Of a DNA stretch of 64,000 nucleotides, positions 57,341 to 64,000 are shown piece after piece. The DNA is taken from positions 1 through 64,000 of the forward strand of contig JAGZQO010000006.1 of the NCBI GenBank assembly GCA_018382125.1, written 5' to 3'. The notes beneath the pieces are model-generated. The model ran no database searches. It saw only the letters and a list, made by a program, of their open reading frames with translations, and was not told the DNA's origin. The position numbers were made by a program, and so were the translations under genes. Each line of letters begins with the position of its first letter. Position 1 is the stretch's first letter. Source of the DNA: Collinsella sp. GTDB lineage: Bacteria; Actinomycetota; Coriobacteriia; Coriobacteriales; Coriobacteriaceae.

Positions 57341-59365
57341 ATGCGTCAATTTAAGACCGAGAGCAAAAAACTGCTCGACCTCATGATCAACTCCATCTAC
57401 ACCAATAAGGAAATCTTCCTGCGCGAGCTTATCTCTAACGCGAGCGACGCCGTCGACAAGCTCAACTTTAAGAGCCTGCAGGATCCGAGCGTCAAGATCA
57501 ACCAGGGCGACCTGGCCATTCGCGTCTCCTTTGATAAAGACGCCCGCACCATTACCATCTCGGATAACGGCATTGGCATGACCGCCGAGGAGCTCGAGCG
57601 CAATCTGGGCACCATCGCCCATTCCGGCTCCGAGGAGTTTAAGACCGAGAACGCCGAGCAGCAGGGCTCCGATGTCGACATCATCGGCCAGTTTGGCGTG
57701 GGCTTCTACTCTGCCTTTATGGTTGCCAGCCATGTGAAGGTCGTCAGCCGCGCCTATGGCGAGGATGTCGCCCATGTGTGGGAATCCGACGGTCTTGAGG
57801 GCTACACCATCGAGGACGGTGAGCGCGCCGAGCACGGTACCGATGTCATCCTGACGCTGCGCGAGAACGAGAAGCTCGATGCCGACGGCGAGGCCGAGAC
57901 CTACGATCGCTTCCTGACCGAGTGGGGTCTCAAGAGCCTGATTCAGCAGTACAGCAACTATGTGCGCTACCCGATTCAGATGATGGTGTCCAAGAGCCGC
58001 CAGAAACCCAAGCCCGAGGACGCCGGCGACGATTACAAGCCCGAGTACGAGGACTACCAGGAGCTCGAGACCGTCAATTCCATGACACCGATCTGGAAGA
58101 AGCGCAGCTCCGATGTCGAGCAGAAGGACTACGACGAGTTCTACAAGTCCACGTTCCACGACTTTGACGATCCTGCGCGCACCATCAGCTTCCATGCCGA
58201 GGGCACGCTCGAGTACGATGCCCTGCTGTTTGTGCCGGGCCGCGCGCCGTTCGATCTGTACAGCAAGGATTACGAGAAGGGTCTGGCACTCTACAGCTCC
58301 AACGTCCTGATCATGGAGAAGTGCGACGACCTGCTGCCCGACTACTACAACTTTGTCCGCGGCGTCGTGGATTCCGCCGATGTGTCGCTCAACATCTCGC
58401 GTGAGACGCTGCAGCAGAACCGTCAGCTCAAGGCCATCGCCAAGCGTGTGGAAAAGAAGATCACCGCCGACCTTGAGGATATGCGTGACAACGACCGCGA
58501 GGCCTACGAGAAGTTCTTTGAGAACTTTGGCCGCGGTCTTAAGTACGGCATCTACTCGAGCTATGGCATGAAGGCCGATGAGCTCGCCGATCTGTTGCTG
58601 TTCTGGTCTGCCAAGGAACAGAAGATGATTACCCTGGCCGAGTATGCCAAGGGCATGCCCGAGGATCAGAAGGCCATCTACTACGCCGCCGGCGACTCGC
58701 GTGAGCGCTTGGCCAAGATGCCCGTGGTAAAGGGCGTGCTCGACCGCGGCTATGACGTGCTGCTGCTGACGCAGGATGTGGATGAGTTCACGTTCCAAGC
58801 TATGCGTGAGTACGTTGCCGCCGATATGCCCAAGATCTACGAGGACGACGCAGCTCGCGAGGCTGCCGAAAAGGCCGTGGCCGACGGTGCCGAGCCCGAG
58901 GTCGAGGATCGTCATCTAGAGCTCAAGAACGTTGCGACCGGTGATCTTGACCTGGCGACCGAGGACGAGAAGAAGGAGGCCGAGGACGCCACCAAGGAGA
59001 ACGAGGACCTCTTTAGCGCTATGAAGGAGGCGCTCGGTGACAAGGTCGAGAAAGTCGCCGTCTCCGCGCGCCTGACCGATGCCCCCGCTTGTATCACCAC
59101 CGAGGGCCTACTTTCGCTCGAGATGGAGAAGGTGCTCCAGAAGGGACCCGAGGGCGCGCCCGACGGCATGCCCAAGAGCCAACGCGTGCTCGAGCTCAAC
59201 GCCAAGCACCCGGTCTTTGACAAGCTTGTCGCTGCCCAGAAGGCAGGCGACGCCGACAAGATCAAGCAGTACTCCGGTCTGCTCTATGACCAGGCTCTGC
59301 TGGTCGAGGGCATCCTCCCCGAGGACCCCGTAGCCTTCGCAGCCGCCATTTGTGAACTTATGTAA
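57341..59365 (+). CDS. htpG: Chaperone protein HtpG (Hsp90)
   Basis: A 674-residue Hsp90. The GHKL ATPase domain shows NIYTNKEIFLRELISNASDAVDKL-type sequence (here SIYTNKEIFLRELISNASDA), ISDNGIGMTAEELERNLGTIA, and GQFGVGFYSAFMVA. The middle domain includes SRETLQQNR. The C-terminal dimerisation domain follows with an acidic linker near 520-560. GCGAAAGGA precedes the ATG. Confidence 0.96.
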   Translation: MRQFKTESKKLLDLMINSIYTNKEIFLRELISNASDAVDKLNFKSLQDPSVKINQGDLAIRVSFDKDARTITISDNGIGMTAEELERNLGTIAHSGSEEFKTENAEQQGSDVDIIGQFGVGFYSAFMVASHVKVVSRAYGEDVAHVWESDGLEGYTIEDGERAEHGTDVILTLRENEKLDADGEAETYDRFLTEWGLKSLIQQYSNYVRYPIQMMVSKSRQKPKPEDAGDDYKPEYEDYQELETVNSMTPIWKKRSSDVEQKDYDEFYKSTFHDFDDPARTISFHAEGTLEYDALLFVPGRAPFDLYSKDYEKGLALYSSNVLIMEKCDDLLPDYYNFVRGVVDSADVSLNISRETLQQNRQLKAIAKRVEKKITADLEDMRDNDREAYEKFFENFGRGLKYGIYSSYGMKADELADLLLFWSAKEQKMITLAEYAKGMPEDQKAIYYAAGDSRERLAKMPVVKGVLDRGYDVLLLTQDVDEFTFQAMREYVAADMPKIYEDDAAREAAEKAVADGAEPEVEDRHLELKNVATGDLDLATEDEKKEAEDATKENEDLFSAMKEALGDKVEKVAVSARLTDAPACITTEGLLSLEMEKVLQKGPEGAPDGMPKSQRVLELNAKHPVFDKLVAAQKAGDADKIKQYSGLLYDQALLVEGILPEDPVAFAAAICELM

Positions 59366-59371
59366 TTGGTT

Positions 59372-59535
59372 CCGCCGTTCTAACGAACGGCGGACCGGTC
59401 GACGCTGCGCGGGCGCCAGAGCGACAACTTGTCATTCAAAGAGGACGGCATGACCAGAAGGTCTATGCCGTCCTCTTTTCATGCCAATTTGTTCGCTCTG
59501 GCGCCCGCTCGCTGGCATTGCCAAAACATCGACGT
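59372..59535. repeat. Structured intergenic element, copy B
   Basis: Hairpin CCGCCGTTC-TAAC-GAACGGCGG (59372-59393) is followed by TCGACGCTGC (59399-59408). An outer 15-bp stem pairs 59409-59423 with 59494-59508. A long inner stem is tipped by GACCAGAAGGTC (59452-59463), and TTGCCAAAACATCGACGT (59518-59535) ends it. Blocks, order and length match copy A. Confidence 0.8.
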
Positions 59536-59552
59536 TACCGTGGTCCAAACTA

Positions 59553-59604
59553 GTCATCGGGGACGTTCTTGTTTGACTAGTCGTTTAAGAACGTCCCCAA
59601 TGAC
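59553..59604. repeat. 18-bp palindrome of the GGGGACGTTC type
   Basis: GTCATCGGGGACGTTCTT (59553-59570) pairs with 59587-59604 with one mismatch, with a 16-base loop that itself contains ACTAGT. It lies directly after element copy B. Confidence 0.7.
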
Positions 59605-59792
59605 TATTCGGATTGCTAATTTGTGCGGGTTGTGGTTTTGTGACCTGCTGAAATTTAAGATACTGTACATCTGTACGCTAACTCATCTTCGTAGTATATT
59701 GCTACCCGCAAAACTCAGCACCATTGTGCCGCGAGGCACTAAAGCGCCTACGTACAATGGTTGTCGATAGTACGATTCGATTTAACGACAGG
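59605..59792 (+). promoter_or_regulatory. Upstream region of the first YhgE gene, with candidate promoter and operator
   Basis: A less G+C-rich stretch. A -10-like GATACT (59659-59664) overlaps by one base the palindrome GTAC-ATCT-GTAC (59664-59675). TTTTGT (59636-59641) at 17 bases upstream could be the -35. A second -10-like TATATT lies at 59695-59700. No gene is seen. Confidence 0.35.
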
Positions 59793-62573
59793 ATGGATGG
59801 TCCAAGCGTGAGTCTCGGCAGCAAACTATCCAATGCAAAGGTGTCCTTTGCGATATTTAAGCGCGACATTAAGCGACTGCTTGTGAACCCCGTCGCCTTG
59901 GTGGTTACCCTTGGCGTGTGCGTTATTCCCTCGCTGTATGCCTGGTACAACATCGTGGCCAACTGGGATCCGTACGGAAATACTCAGGGCATCAAGATTG
60001 CCATCGCCAACAACGATCAGGGCACTCAGAACGACCTGGTGGGCGATCTCAACGCGGGCGACCAGGTCGTCGATCAGCTCAAGGAGAACGATCAGCTGGG
60101 CTGGACCTTCGTCGATTCGGCGGCCGATGCCAAGGAGGGCGTCGAGAGTGGTGAGTACTATGCGGCCATCGTAATCCCCAAGAACTTCTCGGATAACCTG
60201 GTTTCGATGCTCGACGGCAACTACCATCAGCCCAAGCTTACGTACTACGTCAATGAGAAGAAGAGCGCCATTGCACCCAAGGTTACCGACACCGGTGCAA
60301 GTACCATCGAGAAGCAGATCAACTCGGAATTTATCTCCACGGTGGGCGAGACCGTTGCCAGTATTGCCAAGGATGCCGGAGTCGATTTAAAGGACAAGGC
60401 AACCCAGACTCAGGATTCGTTGGCAAGTTCTGTCTCCGAGGCATCCGATACCTTGGGCGAGGTGCGCGATTCGATTGGCGACATGAATGCCGCCATCGAT
60501 AAGACGAGTGGCGCCATCGCCTCGGCCGATGCGGCACTTGCCGGCCTGCAGGGTCAGGCGCCGTCACTGACGCAGGCGATCTCTCAGGGTAACGACCTGC
60601 TGGGCGAAGCTCGCACCACGGCGGGCAACTCTATCGCCTCGCTCTCCAAGGCGCTCTCGGAAGGCAGCCTTGCGCTTACCAAGACGTCGGCCTCCGCGAA
60701 CGCTGCCATCGGCAAGCTGACGGGCACGGTCACATCTACGACCACCCGTATCGACAACTCGCTCGAGTCTCTCCAAGCGACGATCGACCACAATAAGGCC
60801 GTTATCGGGCACTTAGAGATTCTCGCCAATGACACGTCGACAGGTTCCGAGGAAATTGACGCGCGCATTGTATCGACCATCGATTTGCTTCGAGAGCAGA
60901 ATGAAAAGCTTCAGAGCATCAAGGACGGTCTGTCTGCGCAGTCGAGCGCCATGGCGAATGACGCCGCGGCTGTCTCGGGTGCCAGCGACGCTATCAATAA
61001 CGCAATTCAGACCGGTGCGACCAACCTTGGCCAGGCCCAGACGGACCTGGGTCAAAACGCGCTGCCGAAGGCCTCGAGCGCGCTTGATTCCTTTGCCGCC
61101 GTCTCGGGTGATTTGACGGGTATCGTATCTGGCCTCACGCCCACGATTGCAAGCGCGCGCGGTACGCTTTCGCAGCTTAACGCTACGCTCGGCCAGGCCA
61201 AGACCACGCTGTCCCAGACCGATTCCTCGCTTGCCAAGGTCCAGGACAAGCTCGCAACCGCCGCCAACGACATCGCGGCGCTACAGACCTCCGAGTCCAT
61301 GGGCGAGCTGGCCGACCTGATGGGCGTCGACGTCAATGACGTCGCAGACTTCATGGCATCTCCGGTTGAGCTCGCGTCCAAGTCGATCTATCCGGTTAAG
61401 AGCTTCGGCTCGGGCATTGCCCCGTTCTACACCAACCTGGCGCTTTGGGTGGGCGGCTACGTGCTTATCGCCATCTACAAGCTCGAGGTCGATCGCGAAG
61501 GCGTCGGCAGCTTTACCGCGCGTCAGGGCTACTTTGGCCGCTGGTTGCTCCTGGTGATCCTGGGCGCGTTGCAGGCCATCATCGTTACGGTAGGCGATCT
61601 GGTGATTGGCGTGCAGTGCGTCAGCCCGCTGCTGTTCGTGCTGGGCGGCATCGCCATTTCGTTCACCTACGTCAATATCATCTATGCGCTGTCCACCACG
61701 TTTAAGCATATCGGCAAGGCTATCGGCGTCATTCTCGTCATCGTGCAGATCCCGGGTTCGTCGGGCATGTACCCCATCGAGATGATGCCCGGCTTCTTCC
61801 AGTGGCTGCACCCGCTGCTGCCCTTTACCTACGGCATCAATCTGCTGCGCGAGACGGTCGGCGGCATGTATTCGTTCAACTACCTGTTTAACCTGTGCAT
61901 TCTGGGCGTGTTCTTGATCGTGGCGCTCTTTATCGGCCTGCAGCTGCGTCCGCTGCTGCTCAACCTTAACCTGCTCTTTGATAAACAGCTCTCCACGACC
62001 GGTATGATGATTTGCGAGTCCAACGACCTGCCGCGCCAGCGCTACTCGCTACGCACGGCCATGCGCGTCATGCTCGATTCCGATTCGTACCGTCGCGAAC
62101 TGCTCGATCATGCGGTCGCCTTTGAACATCGCTACCCGTACTACATCAAGGGCGGTTTTGCCGCCGTGGTGGGCGTTCAGGTCCTGCTCTTTGTCCTGTC
62201 GACGGTTCTCGATATCGACAATAACGGCAAGATCATCCTGCTTGTCATTTGGATCATCTCGGTTATTGCCATCTGCGGCTGGCTTATCAATATCGAATAT
62301 ATCCGAGCGAGCCTCAATACCCAGATGCGCATCTCGGCGCTTTCGGATGAGGACCTGCGTCGCGAGATGCGCGAACACACGGCCGCCATTCCTGCCGCCC
62401 GCCACATGTTTGGCCTCAACGCCAGCGAGCGTGGTGCCAAGGGCGGCGATCAGTCCACGGGCCGCTTGCCGCATATCGGCTCGCACCATAAATCTCAGGG
62501 CAGCGACAGCACAGCCACAAATGATGGAGATACCACCGCGCTTGGCAAGCACTCCAAAGGAGGTGAGGCATAA
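59793..62573 (+). CDS. YhgE/Pip domain-containing membrane protein, first of a tandem pair
   Basis: A protein of about 926 residues. TM1 NPVALVVTLGVCVIPSLYAWYNIVANWDPYG is followed by the Pip N-terminal domain, then a long Ala/Ser-rich helical region (about 200-520) predicted to be coiled coil. A C-terminal ABC-2-like bundle of about six helices follows (APFYTNLALWVGGYVLIAIY onward). It then has two more helices and a hydrophilic tail. The start is uncertain: ATG 59793, or GTG 59808. Pip proteins were first known as phage receptors; a transport role is likely. Confidence 0.85.
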   Translation: MDGPSVSLGSKLSNAKVSFAIFKRDIKRLLVNPVALVVTLGVCVIPSLYAWYNIVANWDPYGNTQGIKIAIANNDQGTQNDLVGDLNAGDQVVDQLKENDQLGWTFVDSAADAKEGVESGEYYAAIVIPKNFSDNLVSMLDGNYHQPKLTYYVNEKKSAIAPKVTDTGASTIEKQINSEFISTVGETVASIAKDAGVDLKDKATQTQDSLASSVSEASDTLGEVRDSIGDMNAAIDKTSGAIASADAALAGLQGQAPSLTQAISQGNDLLGEARTTAGNSIASLSKALSEGSLALTKTSASANAAIGKLTGTVTSTTTRIDNSLESLQATIDHNKAVIGHLEILANDTSTGSEEIDARIVSTIDLLREQNEKLQSIKDGLSAQSSAMANDAAAVSGASDAINNAIQTGATNLGQAQTDLGQNALPKASSALDSFAAVSGDLTGIVSGLTPTIASARGTLSQLNATLGQAKTTLSQTDSSLAKVQDKLATAANDIAALQTSESMGELADLMGVDVNDVADFMASPVELASKSIYPVKSFGSGIAPFYTNLALWVGGYVLIAIYKLEVDREGVGSFTARQGYFGRWLLLVILGALQAIIVTVGDLVIGVQCVSPLLFVLGGIAISFTYVNIIYALSTTFKHIGKAIGVILVIVQIPGSSGMYPIEMMPGFFQWLHPLLPFTYGINLLRETVGGMYSFNYLFNLCILGVFLIVALFIGLQLRPLLLNLNLLFDKQLSTTGMMICESNDLPRQRYSLRTAMRVMLDSDSYRRELLDHAVAFEHRYPYYIKGGFAAVVGVQVLLFVLSTVLDIDNNGKIILLVIWIISVIAICGWLINIEYIRASLNTQMRISALSDEDLRREMREHTAAIPAARHMFGLNASERGAKGGDQSTGRLPHIGSHHKSQGSDSTATNDGDTTALGKHSKGGEA

Positions 62574-64000
62574 ATGAAGAACATCCTGCATCTGTTTAAG
62601 CGCGATGTCCAAAACGTGTCTCGCTCCGTGATCGGCTTGGTTGTCGTGATGGGCCTCATTATCGTACCGTGTCTGTACGCGTGGTTTAACATCGCCGGCA
62701 GCTGGGATCCGTACGGCAACACCGGCAATCTTAAGATCGCCGTGGTCAACACCGATGAGGGTTACGAGAGCGATTTGATCCCCGTCGAGGTTAACGTGGG
62801 CGAAAACGTGACCGCCACCCTACGCGGCAACGAGAGCTTCGATTGGGTTGTGCTCAACAATCGCGAAAAGGCTATCGAGGGCGTTAAGTCGGGTGCGTAC
62901 TATGCTGCCGTCGTTATCCCCAAAACGTTTAGCGCTGACATGATGACGCTTTTCTCGACCGACGTGAAACACGCTGATATCGAGTTCTATGAGAACCAGA
63001 AAGCCAACGCCATCGCGCAGATCGTGACCGAGAAGGGTTCGAGCGCCGTTCAAAGCCAAGTTAACGAAACTTTTACCGAGACCATTACGAGCATCGGTCT
63101 TAAGACGGTGTCCAGCCTGCTCGATTACATGAGCACCGACCAGGTCAGCAACTTTATCGCCAACCTGTCCTCGACGCTCGGCGATTCGGTCCAGGACCTG
63201 CAGGACGTTCAGGCCAGCGCAACGTCGCTTGCGGGCATTTTGAGCTCCACGTCCGATTCGCTGACGTCGGCGAGCGGTATGCTCCAGCAGACGGGTACGG
63301 TCGATGAGTCGACAAAGCAGCTCATGGAACATGCCAAAAGCGGCATCGATGATTCCAAAGAAGCGCTTAAGGCGGCAAACGATGCCATCGATGCCGCAAT
63401 CGATGGAAGTGCGGGTTCGTTCGACAATGTGTCTGCCGAGTTCGCGAAGGCGTTCGACACCGCAAACCAGCATGTCGACCTTACGGTGTCCCAACTCAAC
63501 GATGCCGCTGCGGCCCTCAATGCGCGCGCCAAGGATATCGATGCGATGGCCGATCAGCTCCGCAGCCTTGCCGACCAGGTGAGCGATGAGAATTTGAAGG
63601 ACGGCCTCAAGTCCGCCGCGACGTCTCTGGGCAGAATCGCCGTTGAGTACCGCAACAATGCCAAGGATCTGGCGGCTACCGCGAAGTCTCTCTCCGATAG
63701 CATGGCCGAGGTCAACAACTCGCGTGCCGAGGTCGATCAGGCCATCGCTGATGCCAAGGCCGGCATCGCGGGTGCCAAATCCGATTACGATTCCACGTTC
63801 TCGGTTAAGGCCAAGGAGCTCAAGAAGACGGTTTCGGGCATTCTGGACTCGCTTGATGGCATCTCGGGCGACTTGGATAGCGCCGTAGGCGGCCTGACCG
63901 ACGCATCCGGCTCGCTGGCGAAGGGCCTCTCCAAGGCCGCCAAGCTGGTCAACAAGGCTTCCGATCAGCTAGGCGAGGCGTCGGACAAGATCAGTGCGTT
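62574..64000 (+). CDS. YhgE/Pip domain-containing membrane protein, second of the pair (cut by window end)
   Basis: The frame is open to the window edge, giving at least 475 residues. TM1 SVIGLVVVMGLIIVPCLYAWFNIAGSWDPYG matches the first copy in position and in its SWDPYG ending. A Pip N-terminal domain (KIAVVNTDEGYESDLIPVEVNVG, YYAAVVIPKTFSADMM) and a long helical, Ala/Ser/Asp-rich region follow. The C-terminal bundle is missing because of the boundary. AAGGAGGTGAGG lies just before the ATG, and the two genes are almost contiguous, so they are coupled and may form a heterodimer. Confidence 0.88.
   Translation, partial: MKNILHLFKRDVQNVSRSVIGLVVVMGLIIVPCLYAWFNIAGSWDPYGNTGNLKIAVVNTDEGYESDLIPVEVNVGENVTATLRGNESFDWVVLNNREKAIEGVKSGAYYAAVVIPKTFSADMMTLFSTDVKHADIEFYENQKANAIAQIVTEKGSSAVQSQVNETFTETITSIGLKTVSSLLDYMSTDQVSNFIANLSSTLGDSVQDLQDVQASATSLAGILSSTSDSLTSASGMLQQTGTVDESTKQLMEHAKSGIDDSKEALKAANDAIDAAIDGSAGSFDNVSAEFAKAFDTANQHVDLTVSQLNDAAAALNARAKDIDAMADQLRSLADQVSDENLKDGLKSAATSLGRIAVEYRNNAKDLAATAKSLSDSMAEVNNSRAEVDQAIADAKAGIAGAKSDYDSTFSVKAKELKKTVSGILDSLDGISGDLDSAVGGLTDASGSLAKGLSKAAKLVNKASDQLGEASDKISA

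Overview
The window is a G+C-rich actinobacterial chromosome segment. Gene content fits the Coriobacteriia, most likely a Collinsella-like gut species: a T-box-controlled pheS, a DUF4012 protein, a Tad locus without an outer-membrane secretin, a CpsB/C/D tyrosine-phosphorylation module and tandem YhgE/Pip proteins. The genus is inferred from this content, not from a database match.

Layout. 1-8 kb: tRNA-Val, a DMT exporter, a DUF4012 protein, glmM and an M32 carboxypeptidase. 7.2-11.3 kb: T-box leader, pheS and pheT. 11.4-14.3 kb: an ECF nickel/cobalt transporter (NikMN-NikQ-NikO) with a NikR-type operator on its promoter. 14.3-18.1 kb: a Zn-dependent PLC-like protein, a nuclease-like accessory protein and pyk. 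18.2-22.7 kb: a P2A cation ATPase with an unusual structured leader, then rsgA. 22.9-32.5 kb: a compact Tad pilus operon with overlapping genes. 32.7-33.2 kb: tRNA-Phe and repeat DNA. 33.4-43.1 kb: housekeeping genes (GH5-like protein, rsmI, metG, rsmA, tatD, tRNA-Leu, SPFH protein, rlmH, proC, serS). 43.2-44.8 kb: an SOS-box gene and three tRNA-Arg genes within repeats. 44.9-54.3 kb: a TPR protein, tRNA-Ser, a D,D-carboxypeptidase with a divergent VanRS-like system, and pstB with a PhoBR-like system. 54.5-59.4 kb: the CpsCDB module, a GNAT and htpG. 59.8-64 kb: two YhgE/Pip proteins, the second cut by the window edge.

Most of the genes are ordinary. The noncoding DNA is the striking part. 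(1) The ATPase leader can fold into two hairpins with perfectly complementary 7-nt loops, and the second hairpin hides the ribosome binding site. (2) tRNA-Phe and two of the three tRNA-Arg genes are followed by a 186-191 bp unit made of an inverted T-arm copy, hairpins, and a second direct copy of the same tRNA's 3' tail plus terminator. tRNA-Ser carries a truncated version. (3) Two 136/137-bp elements 54 kb apart share loop and linker sequence while their stems differ with compensating changes. (4) A four-copy array of alternating inverted arms repeats at exactly 62 bp. These look like structured RNAs or small mobile palindromic elements, and I could not assign any of them to a named family.
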